Positions 21,111 through 29,608 of a stretch of DNA of 64,000 nt are shown in pieces. This stretch comes from RPQJ01 sp963754535 (GTDB lineage Bacteria > Pseudomonadota > Gammaproteobacteria > Steroidobacterales > Steroidobacteraceae), in the NCBI GenBank assembly GCA_963754535.1, contig CAVWGG010000006.1:124001-188000 (forward strand), written 5' to 3'. A model generated the notes under the pieces. The model worked only from the letters and a program-made list of their open reading frames with translations. It was not told the origin of the DNA and did no database searches. The position numbers and the translations under genes are program-made. Within the stretch, counting starts at the first letter, position 1, and every line of letters begins with the position of its first letter.

Positions 21111-21584
21111 ATGAAGAATTTCAAGATCGCCCTTGCCGCCACCGCGCTGCTGTCCGTCGCGACGCCGTTCGCCGCCCAGGCGCAGTCGGCCTACGACGAC
21201 ACGCAGCAGCTGATCGCGCAGATCCAGGCCGACAAGCGCGCGGTCGTGCTCAAGGCCATGGCGCTCGACGACGCGCAGATGACCAAGTTCACGCCGATCT
21301 ACGACGCGTACCAGGCCGACCGCAAGAAGCTGGCACAGCGCGGCGTCGACCTGGTGAATGCGTATTCGTCGAACTACGATTCCATGACCGACGATGCCGC
21401 CAAGGACCTGCTCAAGGACTGGCTCAAGCTGCAGGACGAAGATGCAGCGCTGATCAAGGGCACGGCCAAGAAGCTGGATAAGGTCCTGCCGACGACCAAG
21501 GTGCTGCGCTTCGTGCAGATCGAGAACAAGCTCAACACGCTGCTGCGCCTGCCGGCCATCCAGGGCATTCCGCTCGCCAAGTAA
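21111..21584 (+). CDS. Small periplasmic protein of unknown function (second of a tandem pair)
   Basis: The protein has 157 residues with a signal peptide ending near AAQAQS (about residue 25). It aligns by eye with the preceding protein: QADKRAVVLKAMALDDAQ, FTPIYDAYQADRKKLAQRGV and KVLPTTKVLRFVQIENKLN are shared landmarks. The spacing of 27 bases to the upstream gene and 17 bases to the downstream lipoprotein suggests one operon. No enzymatic motif is visible. A role in envelope stress or metal binding cannot be inferred. Confidence 0.8.
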   Translation: MKNFKIALAATALLSVATPFAAQAQSAYDDTQQLIAQIQADKRAVVLKAMALDDAQMTKFTPIYDAYQADRKKLAQRGVDLVNAYSSNYDSMTDDAAKDLLKDWLKLQDEDAALIKGTAKKLDKVLPTTKVLRFVQIENKLNTLLRLPAIQGIPLAK

Positions 21585-21601
21585 TCGCGAGGTAGCCATC
21601 C

Positions 21602-22222
21602 ATGTTGAACCTACGATTGACCCGCATGCCGTTCGTCGCCGCCCTCGTGGCGGTGGCAGCGCTCGTCGGTGGTTGCGCCAGCGGTCCGGACGTCCGCGGG
21701 GACTACGATCGTGCCGTCGACTTCGGCAAGTACAAGACCTACAACTTCCTCTCGGCAGTGAGCGGCAACCCTGCCGAATTCCAGACGATCTCCCAGCAGA
21801 TGATGCAGCAGGCGGCGTCGCGCGAAATGGAAGCGCGCGGCTACACCAAGTCCGATAACCCGGACCTGCTGCTCAACTTCAAGGGCAAGCTGGAAGAAAA
21901 GACCGATATCCAGTCGACGCCGGCGCCGTATTACGGTCCGTCGTACGGGTACCGCGGCTGGTACGGCGCGCCCTACGGCGCCTACGGTTACGGCGGGTCG
22001 GAGGTGACGACGCGCCGCTACAACGTCGGCACGCTGGTCATGGACGTCATCGACCGCGAGAAGCGCCAGGCCGTGTTCCAGGGCGGACTCGAGGACGTCG
22101 TGACGTCCAAGATGATGCAGGACAAGCAGGGCACGATCACGAATGCAGTCGCGGCGATCTTCGCCAAGTACCCGTTCGTCGCGGGCCAGTCGGCGCCCGT
22201 CGCACCGGTCGAGAAGAAGTAG
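21602..22222 (+). CDS. DUF4136-type lipoprotein
   Basis: The protein has 206 residues with a lipoprotein signal (AALVGGCASG, lipidated Cys about 25). The mature part starts DVRGDYDRAVDFGKYKTYNF, typical of DUF4136 proteins. It continues through MEARGYTKSDNPDLLLNFKG, then a Tyr/Gly-rich loop (YYGPSYGYRGWYG), and TLVMDVIDREKRQAVFQG. The function of the family is unknown. It is the last gene of the run and is followed by a strong terminator. Confidence 0.85.
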   Translation: MLNLRLTRMPFVAALVAVAALVGGCASGPDVRGDYDRAVDFGKYKTYNFLSAVSGNPAEFQTISQQMMQQAASREMEARGYTKSDNPDLLLNFKGKLEEKTDIQSTPAPYYGPSYGYRGWYGAPYGAYGYGGSEVTTRRYNVGTLVMDVIDREKRQAVFQGGLEDVVTSKMMQDKQGTITNAVAAIFAKYPFVAGQSAPVAPVEKK

Positions 22223-22230
22223 CAGTCGCT

Positions 22231-22246
22231 GCCTGCAGCTGCAGGC
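22231..22246. repeat. 16-bp perfect palindrome
   Basis: The sequence at 22231-22246 is its own reverse complement (GCCTGCAG/CTGCAGGC). It lies directly after the DUF4136 gene stop and just before the terminator hairpin. Confidence 0.4.
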
Positions 22247-22248
22247 AT

Positions 22249-22280
22249 GAAAAAGCCGGGCCACGTGGCCCGGCTTTTTC
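22249..22280. terminator. Bidirectional Rho-independent terminator
   Basis: Bases 22249-22280 form a perfect 32-base palindrome with a GC core (GCCGGGCCAC/GTGGCCCGGC) flanked by A5 on the left and T5 on the right. RNA from either strand would fold into a stem ending in a U-run. It lies between the convergent genes ending at 22222 and 22284. Confidence 0.9.
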
Positions 22281-22283
22281 TAT

Positions 22284-22895
22284 TTACTTGGCGGGTGCTG
22301 CTTCAACCTTGATCGCGACCGCTTCGGTGAACGTCAGCTCGACCGTGTCGCCCACGCTCACGCCCACGAGCTTCTCGGGGTGCAGCACCTTGATCGTGCG
22401 CGTATTGCCCGCCGGACCCTGGAACGTCACCGAAGGCACCTTCGGGTCGATCGCCGTGATCAGGACGGTCGCCGTGGTCTGCCGCGCCAGCGCGCCTGCC
22501 GGCATCTGGCCGAGCTCGGCCGCGCCGCCCGCGACCGCCGTCGCCGGCGCCACCACCGTACCGCCCTTCTTCACTTCGTACGCCAGCGCCTCGCCGTAGA
22601 CGACGTGCAGCAGGTCGCCCGGCTTCACCTGCGCGAGGTTCTTGACGTCCTCGGAAGCAACGAAAGTGACCTCAGTGCCGTCTTCCTTCTTCAGCGTGAC
22701 TTCACGCGTCTTCTGGTCGATCGCAGTGACGATCGCGGTTGCCTCGACGGTCGCGACCAGGGTCTCGCCCCTCGGCGCCGCGGCCGGAGCCGGTGTCGGT
22801 GCCGCCGCTGCCGCGGGGGCCGCGACTTCAGGGGTGCTGCAACCCGCAGCACACGCCAGGCCAAGGGCGGCGATCGAGAGATTGATGAGTTTCAT
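22284..22895 (-). CDS. Lipoprotein of unknown function with two repeated beta-rich modules
   Basis: The protein has 203 residues from ATG 22895. This start gives a compact lipoprotein signal ending LACAAGCSTPE (Cys about 19); upstream ATGs at 22925 and 23030 would bury it. An Ala/Pro-rich linker (about 22-46) follows. Then come two related modules: TAIVTAIDQKTREVTLKKED..VKPGDLLHVVYGEAL and TVLITAIDPKVPSVTFQG..VSVGDTVELTFTEAV. Each resembles an OB-like beta-barrel repeat. No known function is recognised. Confidence 0.75.
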   Translation of the reverse strand: MKLINLSIAALGLACAAGCSTPEVAAPAAAAAPTPAPAAAPRGETLVATVEATAIVTAIDQKTREVTLKKEDGTEVTFVASEDVKNLAQVKPGDLLHVVYGEALAYEVKKGGTVVAPATAVAGGAAELGQMPAGALARQTTATVLITAIDPKVPSVTFQGPAGNTRTIKVLHPEKLVGVSVGDTVELTFTEAVAIKVEAAPAK

Positions 22896-23073
22896 CGTTG
22901 AACTGCTCCAAGTGATCTTGTTCATGGACAACGCGCGCCTGGGCCCCTCTGGTACCCGGGCGGCGTCAGGCTGATTTTGGCCGCGTATTCTAGCCCTGCG
23001 CGGACCGCTCGTCTTCGCTTTGCGCGACAACGCGGGTAGCGGTTAGCCGAAACGCGTGGCGGCAGGGACTGGA

Positions 23074-24909
23074 TCAGCTCTCGAACCAGTCGTCCTGCAT
23101 CTCGCGACACGTCGGATTGCGAGCTGCGACCACGGCCAGCCACGCGTCGATCTTCGGCAGCTCGAAGCCGAAGAAATAGCGCGCCGCCTGCAGCTTTCCG
23201 CGCAGGAAGCCGTCGTCCTTGCCCGCCGCAGCCGCGACAGCCGCACGCGCGACGTCGAGCCACAACCATGCCACGACGACATGGCCGAACGCCTGCAGGT
23301 AGGGGGTGGCGTTCGCCAGGGCTTCATCGGGCTCGCGCGTGCTCCAGGCCGCACGGGTCGCGTCCAGCAGAGCCTGCAGTCCGCGCGCGACCGCGGCGGA
23401 TTCGCTCTTCAATTCGGCCTGCTCGCCGGCTCGCTGCACCGTCTGGCCAATGCGCTGCACCAGCAGGCCGAGCGCCCTGCCCTCGTCCATCAATACCTTG
23501 CGCCCCAGCAGGTCGAGGCCCTGGATGCCGTGAGTCCCCTCGTGAATCATGTTGAGACGGTTGTCGCGCCAGTATTGCTCGACCGGAAAGTCGCGCGTGT
23601 AGCCGTAGCCGCCGTGCACCTGGATCGCGAGGTTGTTGGCTTCGAGGCACCATTCGCTCGGCCAGCTCTTGGCGATCGGCGTCAGGATCTCGAGCAGCGC
23701 CTTGATCGCCGGCACGCTCTCCGCGGACCCGGTCCTGGCTTCGTCGACCAGCCGGCCGCAATAGAGTTCGAGCGCCAGGCCGCCCTCCACGTATGACTTC
23801 TGGGCGAGCAGCATCCGCTTCACGTCGGCGTGCTCGATGATGCTCACGGGCGGCGATGCCGGATCCTTGCCGGCTGGCGTGGATGGACGTCCCTGCTTGC
23901 GACTGCGGGCGTAATCGAGGCTCGCCGCGTACCCGGCAAAACCGATGCCTACGGCGCCGAGCCCGACACCGATGCGGGCCTCGTTCATCATGTGGAACAT
24001 GCACTTGAGGCCGTCACCGGGTTTGCCCACGAGGTAGCCAACGGCGCCGGGTCGGCCATCCACCGGGAACGTGCCCTCGCCGAAATTGAGCAGCGTATTC
24101 GGCAATCCGCGCCAACCCATCTTGTGGTTGAGGCCCGCGAGCGCCACGTCGTTGCGCTCACCGGTGAGTTCGCCTGCGGCATTCAGGAGCAGCTTCGGCA
24201 CGATGAACAACGAGATGCCCCGCACGCCCGGCACGAGCTTGCCGTCCGCCGCGGGAATCTTGGCGAGCACGAGGTGCACGATGTTCTCCGACATGTCGTG
24301 CTCGCCGTTGCTGATCCACATCTTGTTGCCGGTCAACCGGTAGCGTGGACCGAGTTCGTCGCGCTCGTGGCCTGGGCCGTCGGGCACCGCACGGGTGAGG
24401 ATGTCGGAGAGACTCGAGCCGGCCTGCGGCTCGGAGAGGCACATCGTGCCGAACCACTTGCCGTCGATTTCCTGCTGCGCGAAGGCCGTCTTCTGCGTCG
24501 GCGTGCCGTGCGCCATCAGCAGGTTGGCGTTGCCGACCGTGAGCATGCCGCCACCGCCGAGACCGACTCCCGCCTTCGCGAAGAACACATTGGCCGCAAG
24601 TTCGACCACGTATGGCAGCTGCATGCCGCCGACGTCGTAGTCCTGTGTCGCCGCGATCATTCCCGATTCGACGTAAGCACGCGCCGCGTCGTAGGCACAT
24701 TGCGGCAGGATGACGGCCCCGTTCTCGAGACGGGGTTCCTGCACGTCGACCAGGCGATTGAACGGCGCGAATTTTTCGTCCGCGATGCGCTGGCAGGTAT
24801 CGAGCACCGACTCGAAGGTTTCACGACTGTGTTCGCTGTACCGCTCGCGCGCCGCGAGCGAGGCAACGTCGAGCCAGTCGTTGAGCAGGAAATCGATCGT
24901 CTTGCGCAT
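23074..24909 (-). CDS. Acyl-CoA dehydrogenase
   Basis: This is a 611-residue FAD flavoenzyme for the first oxidation step of beta-oxidation or a related pathway. Recognisable segments are GTMCLSEPQAGSSLSDI, YRLTGNKMWISNGEHD and EWCLEANNLAIQVHGGYGYTRDFPVEQYWRDNRLNMIHEGTH split across the C-terminal core. The last 130 residues are an added helical domain, as in larger family members with a C-terminal extension. ATG 24909 has an AGGA site and gives the normal RKTIDFLLNDWLDV start. Substrate chain length cannot be told. Confidence 0.9.
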   Translation of the reverse strand: MRKTIDFLLNDWLDVASLAARERYSEHSRETFESVLDTCQRIADEKFAPFNRLVDVQEPRLENGAVILPQCAYDAARAYVESGMIAATQDYDVGGMQLPYVVELAANVFFAKAGVGLGGGGMLTVGNANLLMAHGTPTQKTAFAQQEIDGKWFGTMCLSEPQAGSSLSDILTRAVPDGPGHERDELGPRYRLTGNKMWISNGEHDMSENIVHLVLAKIPAADGKLVPGVRGISLFIVPKLLLNAAGELTGERNDVALAGLNHKMGWRGLPNTLLNFGEGTFPVDGRPGAVGYLVGKPGDGLKCMFHMMNEARIGVGLGAVGIGFAGYAASLDYARSRKQGRPSTPAGKDPASPPVSIIEHADVKRMLLAQKSYVEGGLALELYCGRLVDEARTGSAESVPAIKALLEILTPIAKSWPSEWCLEANNLAIQVHGGYGYTRDFPVEQYWRDNRLNMIHEGTHGIQGLDLLGRKVLMDEGRALGLLVQRIGQTVQRAGEQAELKSESAAVARGLQALLDATRAAWSTREPDEALANATPYLQAFGHVVVAWLWLDVARAAVAAAAGKDDGFLRGKLQAARYFFGFELPKIDAWLAVVAARNPTCREMQDDWFES

Positions 24910-25046
24910 GCGGAATCCTCGCGGGCCGGGTCGGCCGAACCATCTTAGTTTGAACCATCCGGGACGGGCCGACGAAGCATGGTTGCCGGCCCTGGTCGTC
25001 CGGCTCGTTCGCTGACCGACGGGGCAAGAGGCTAGAATCCAGCGGC

Positions 25047-27701
25047 GTGACTGAACAACCAAAATCCCCGCCCAACACCCCCGTGATGACCCAGTACCTG
25101 CGCATCAAGGCGCAGTACCCGGATGTCCTGCTGTTCTATCGGATGGGGGATTTCTACGAGCTGTTCTTCGACGACGCCCGCAAGGCCTCGCGCCTGCTCG
25201 ACATCACGCTGACGGCCCGCGGCACCTCCGGCGGCGAGCCGATCCCGATGGCCGGGGTGCCGGTCCAGACACTCGACAACTATCTCGCGCGCGCTGTCCG
25301 CAAGGGCGAATCGGTCGCGATCTGCGAGCAGATCGGTGATCCCGCCAAGTCGAAAGGCCCGGTCGAACGGCAGGTGGTGCGCGTCGTCACGCCCGGCACC
25401 GTCACCGACGACTCGTTGCTGGAAGAGCGTCGTGACACTTTGCTCGCGGCAATCGCGCCGGGCGCCGACGGCTTTGGCCTCGCCTGGCTCGAACTCTCGA
25501 GCGGCCGCTTTCATGCGCTGCAGGCCTCGGGCGAGGAGGCGCTCGCCGCCGAGCTGGAACGACTCCGCCCAGCGGAATTGCTCGTCCCTGAAAGCGCGCT
25601 GGAGCGGCTGCAGGGCCGCACGGATATCTGCGTGCGCCAGCGTCCGCCGTGGCATTTCGAAGCCGGCAGCGCGGAACGGCAACTGTGCGAACAGTTCGGC
25701 ACGCGTGACCTGGCGGGTTTCGGCCTGGCCGGACAGTCGCTCGCGATCGGCGCGGCCGGCTGCCTGCTTGTGTACGTGCGCGAGACGCAGAAGTCCGCCC
25801 TGCCCCACCTGCGCGGGATTCGAACGGAACTGCGCGAGGACGCGCTGCTGCTCGATGCGGCGACGCGTCGCAACCTCGAGCTCGACAGCAGCCTGTCGGG
25901 CCGCAGCGACAGCACGTTGATCGACGTGCTCGACCGCACGGCCACGGCCATGGGTGGACGCGAACTGCGCCGCTGGATCCAGCGTCCGCTGCGCGGCGTC
26001 GAACCGCGGGCACTGCGACTGCAGGCGATCGAGACCCTGATCGATGCCGGTTCGCATTCGTCGCTGCACACGCTGCTGCGCAAGGTCGGCGACGTCGAGC
26101 GCATCCTGGCACGAGTGGCGCTGCGGTCCGCCCGCCCCCGCGACTTGTCACAGCTGCGCGAGGCGCTGGGTTGCCTGCCCGAGCTGCAGGCACTGCTCAC
26201 GACACTGGACGCCCCGCTGCTGCAGCGTCTTGCCGCAGGCGTCGGTACGCATCCCTCGATCCATGAACACCTGGCGCAGGCGCTGGTCGAGACTCCGCCC
26301 GCGCTGCTGCGTGAAGGCGGTGTTTTTGCCACCGGCTTCGACGACGCCCTCGACGAACTGCGGCGCATCAGCGAGCACAGCGACGAAGCGCTGCTCGACC
26401 TCGAAGCCCGCGAACGCGAACGCACCGGCTTCCAGAACCTGCGTTTCGGCTACAACCGCGTGCAGGGCTACTTCATCGAAGTGAGCCGCAGCCAGGCCGA
26501 TCGCGTGCCGGCCGACTGGGTGCGCCGGCAGACGGTCAAGAACGCCGAACGCTACATCACGAGCGAACTGAAATCGTTCGAAGACAAGGTCCTCGGTGCG
26601 CGCGACCGGGCGATGGCCCGCGAACGCGAGCTGTATGACGGGCTGCTCGACACGCTCACCGACACGCTGCCCGCATTGCAGGCAACGGCCGCCGCACTCG
26701 CCGCGCTCGACGTGCTCGGCAATCTTGCCGAGCGTGCGATTACGCTGCGGCTGGCACGTCCCGAACTCTGCGACGAGTCGCGCATCGACATCCGCGGCGG
26801 CCGCCACCTGGTGGTCGAGCAGCACATCGACGGCCCGTTCGTGCCGAACGATCTCGACCTGCGCGACGGCCGCCGCATGCTGATCGTCACGGGCCCGAAC
26901 ATGGGCGGCAAGTCGACGTACATGCGACAGGCGGCACTGATCGTGATCCTCGCCGGCATCGGGAGCTTCGTGCCGGCCGAATCGGCGCGCATCGGGCCGG
27001 TCGATCGCGTGTTTACACGCATTGGCGCCGCCGACGACCTCGCGGGCGGACGTTCGACGTTCATGGTCGAGATGACCGAGGCCGCGAACATCCTGAACAA
27101 CGCCACCCGCGACAGCCTCGTGCTGATGGACGAGATCGGTCGCGGCACGAGCACGTTCGACGGCCTCTCGCTGGCATGGGCCTGTGCCCGGCACCTCGGG
27201 CGTGAAATCGGCGCGTTCACGCTGTTTGCGACGCATTACTTCGAACTGACGGCACTCGCGGACGAACTTCCCGCCTGCGCCAACGTCCACCTCGACGCCA
27301 CGGAACATGGCGACCAGCTCGTCTTCCTCCACTCGGTGAAGGAAGGCCCGGCCAACCAGAGCTACGGACTGCAGGTTGCGCGCCTGGCAGGCGTGCCGAA
27401 GGCGGTCATCGGCGAAGCCCGCCGGTACCTGCACGAACTGGAGCAGCGCGAGCACGCGACCCGGCCGCCAACCCCGCAGCAGGAACTCTCGTTGTCGATG
27501 CCGGAGAACGAAACGGAATCCGTGCTGCGCCGGATGCTCGAGGGGGTCGACCCCGAATCGCTCAGCCCGCGCGCCGCCCTCGACGTGCTCTATCGGCTGA
27601 AGGAGCTGCTGGACGCAAGGCGACGATCCGGCCTGAAAGCGCAACCTCGCGACATTGGTCGCCGCGTCACTTCTGGGCTGCCTTCGCCTCGAGCACACTA
27701 G
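25047..27701 (+). CDS. mutS: DNA mismatch repair protein MutS
   Basis: The protein has 884 residues from a GTG start. It recognises mismatches and recruits MutL. The mismatch-binding motif is in LLFYRMGDFYELFFDDA (Phe-X-Glu about residues 38-40). Walker A is TGPNMGGKSTYMRQAA, Walker B is SLVLMDEIGRGTSTFDG, and the signature FATHYFELT is present. The GTG at 25047 gives the same short leader before the QYLRIK segment as E. coli MutS; the ATG at 25086 is an alternative. The 3' end overlaps the convergent regulator gene by 35 bases. Confidence 0.97.
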   Translation: MTEQPKSPPNTPVMTQYLRIKAQYPDVLLFYRMGDFYELFFDDARKASRLLDITLTARGTSGGEPIPMAGVPVQTLDNYLARAVRKGESVAICEQIGDPAKSKGPVERQVVRVVTPGTVTDDSLLEERRDTLLAAIAPGADGFGLAWLELSSGRFHALQASGEEALAAELERLRPAELLVPESALERLQGRTDICVRQRPPWHFEAGSAERQLCEQFGTRDLAGFGLAGQSLAIGAAGCLLVYVRETQKSALPHLRGIRTELREDALLLDAATRRNLELDSSLSGRSDSTLIDVLDRTATAMGGRELRRWIQRPLRGVEPRALRLQAIETLIDAGSHSSLHTLLRKVGDVERILARVALRSARPRDLSQLREALGCLPELQALLTTLDAPLLQRLAAGVGTHPSIHEHLAQALVETPPALLREGGVFATGFDDALDELRRISEHSDEALLDLEARERERTGFQNLRFGYNRVQGYFIEVSRSQADRVPADWVRRQTVKNAERYITSELKSFEDKVLGARDRAMARERELYDGLLDTLTDTLPALQATAAALAALDVLGNLAERAITLRLARPELCDESRIDIRGGRHLVVEQHIDGPFVPNDLDLRDGRRMLIVTGPNMGGKSTYMRQAALIVILAGIGSFVPAESARIGPVDRVFTRIGAADDLAGGRSTFMVEMTEAANILNNATRDSLVLMDEIGRGTSTFDGLSLAWACARHLGREIGAFTLFATHYFELTALADELPACANVHLDATEHGDQLVFLHSVKEGPANQSYGLQVARLAGVPKAVIGEARRYLHELEQREHATRPPTPQQELSLSMPENETESVLRRMLEGVDPESLSPRAALDVLYRLKELLDARRRSGLKAQPRDIGRRVTSGLPSPRAH

Positions 27702-28143
27702 TCATCGCCTGCATGCACTCGAGCAACCGCTCCGTCGTCTCGATGTCGAAGTCCTGGAAATCCTTTGATATCCCGTTGACGACGGACAGCCGGCCACGCT
27801 CGCCGATGCTGAGCCACCCCTTCTGCGCCAGCCACCGTACCTTGCGGCGCACCGTTTCGCGCGGGACTCCGGTCGCGGCGCTCACGGAGAGCGCATTGCA
27901 CGGCCGCAGGTGTGGCAGGTGCTCGCCGGCAGCGACCAGCGGATCGAACCCCTCGGGCGCATCACGCGCGAACTCGTCGTAGTACCGCTGCACGTTGTGC
28001 TGGGCGACCGTGGCCAGCACGATCGCGGCGGTCAGGTCGCCCTCGAACAACTTGTGGACACGGATCAGGTGCTCGGTCATGAACCGGCCGGTGACGTACG
28101 ACAGTTCGCGATGACGCTCGCGGATGCGGTTGCGATCGATCAT
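27667..28143 (-). CDS. Winged-helix transcriptional regulator, family unassigned
   Basis: The protein has 158 residues. A helix-turn-helix is visible at about residues 80-110 (NALSVSAATGVPRETVRRKV), followed by the wing LAQKGWLSIGERGRLSVV. The flanks are helical and may dimerise. It lacks a clear ligand-binding domain. It is divergent from the efflux operon that begins 243 bases away, so it may control that operon; this is an inference from position. It overlaps the end of mutS. Confidence 0.7.
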   Translation of the reverse strand: MIDRNRIRERHRELSYVTGRFMTEHLIRVHKLFEGDLTAAIVLATVAQHNVQRYYDEFARDAPEGFDPLVAAGEHLPHLRPCNALSVSAATGVPRETVRRKVRWLAQKGWLSIGERGRLSVVNGISKDFQDFDIETTERLLECMQAMTSVLEAKAAQK

Positions 28144-28386
28144 GAGTGCCCGGTTCCCCTCGGGGTGCCGGTCACATATAAGGCATTCGCTACGCCGCAG
28201 GTCAAGCAGAGGGCGCAAGGCTCTCCCGCGGCCGCCACAGGCGTCGGCGGCCCCTCCCGAGTACCCAATTTGAGCAGTTCAATCTGGACGAATTCCGCGA
28301 CGGCGACTAACGCAAAACGCAGCAGACAGTTAGACTGCTGGCGCCGAAATCCAGGCAAGAAAAGAAGCGACCCGCAGAGGCCCCAG

Positions 28387-29598
28387 GTGAGTTCAGGACA
28401 TACGCGTTTACGGCTGCGACTCATCCTCGCGGCATGCCTGGCCCTGGCGGCCGGTCCCAGTCTCGTCGGGTGCGGCAAGAAGGCGCCTCCTGCGATGCCG
28501 CAGGCAGCGGTCGAGGTGAAGGCGATCACCGTCGAGGCCAGCCCGACGGTGATGTATGCCGACAAGGTCGGCGAAGTAAAGGGCTCGCAGGAAGTCGACA
28601 TCCGTTCGATGGTCTCGGGCATCCTGCTCAAGAAGCACTTCGACGACGGCACCATGGTCGCCAAGGGGCAGTTGCTCTACTCCGTCGACCCGCGCGAGTT
28701 TCTCGCGCAGGTGGCCAATGCGGAGGCACAGGTGGCGTCGGCCGAAGCCAACCTCTCCCGTTCCCGCCAGGACGTGGAACGGTACCGGCCGCTGCTGGCC
28801 GACGAAGCAATCGCGCGGCAGGTCTACGACAACGCCGTGGCCGCGGCTCGCCAGGCCGAGGCACAGGTGACGGCAAGCCGCGCCGCGCTCGACCAGACGC
28901 GACTCGGCGTCGAATACGCGCAGATCCGCGCCCCCCTGAGCGGCCGCATCGGCGCGGTCCAGGTCTTCCCCGGCGACCTCGTCACGGCCGGCCAGACACA
29001 GCTCGGTACCATTTCCAGCGACGACCCGGCCTGGGTCTATTTCCAGATCAGCGAAACGGAAATGCTCGCGTTCGCCAAGCGTCACGGCTCGACCGACCCG
29101 CCGGCCGACGACCCGGCGCGGATCGTGAAACTGATGCTGAGCGACGGCTCCGATTATCCACAGACGGGCCTGATCAACTTCGGTGACCGGGCACTCGACC
29201 CGACGACCGGCACGTTGCGGATTCGCGCCGAATTCCCGAACCCGGAACACCGCCTGATTCCCGGGATGTTCGTGCGTGTGCGCGCCACGACGGGCCAGCC
29301 GGTCAATGCGCTGGTCGTGCCGGATCGTGCCGTGCAGGAGCAACTCGGCAAGTACTTCCTCACCGTGGTCGGCGCGGACGACAAGGCCGAGCTGCGGCCG
29401 GTCACGCTGGGTCCGCGCTTCGGCAACCGGCAGGTGATCAATTCCGGGATCGAATCCGGCGCCCGCGTCGTGGTGGAGGGACTGCAGAAGGCGCGGCCCG
29501 GCTCGCCACTGAAAGTCGTCGCCGTTACGCTCGAGGACTTCGACCGCCCTGCGGCGTCGGCCCCGGAATCCGCCGCCCCGGCCGCTGCGGCGCACTGA
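28387..29598 (+). CDS. RND efflux periplasmic adaptor (membrane fusion) lipoprotein
   Basis: The protein has 403 residues from GTG 28387 with a lipoprotein signal (PSLVGCGKK, Cys 29). It has the adaptor layout: a first barrel/lipoyl half with SQEVDIRSMVSGILLKKHF, a coiled-coil hairpin with QVANAEAQVASAEANLSRSR, and a second lipoyl half with YAQIRAPLSGRIGAVQVFPG. A beta-barrel domain with RALDPTTGTLRIRAEFPNP follows. This matches AcrA/MexA. It bridges the inner-membrane pump and outer-membrane channel encoded next. Confidence 0.92.
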   Translation: MSSGHTRLRLRLILAACLALAAGPSLVGCGKKAPPAMPQAAVEVKAITVEASPTVMYADKVGEVKGSQEVDIRSMVSGILLKKHFDDGTMVAKGQLLYSVDPREFLAQVANAEAQVASAEANLSRSRQDVERYRPLLADEAIARQVYDNAVAAARQAEAQVTASRAALDQTRLGVEYAQIRAPLSGRIGAVQVFPGDLVTAGQTQLGTISSDDPAWVYFQISETEMLAFAKRHGSTDPPADDPARIVKLMLSDGSDYPQTGLINFGDRALDPTTGTLRIRAEFPNPEHRLIPGMFVRVRATTGQPVNALVVPDRAVQEQLGKYFLTVVGADDKAELRPVTLGPRFGNRQVINSGIESGARVVVEGLQKARPGSPLKVVAVTLEDFDRPAASAPESAAPAAAAH

Positions 29599-29608
29599 GC
29601 AGTCCCGC

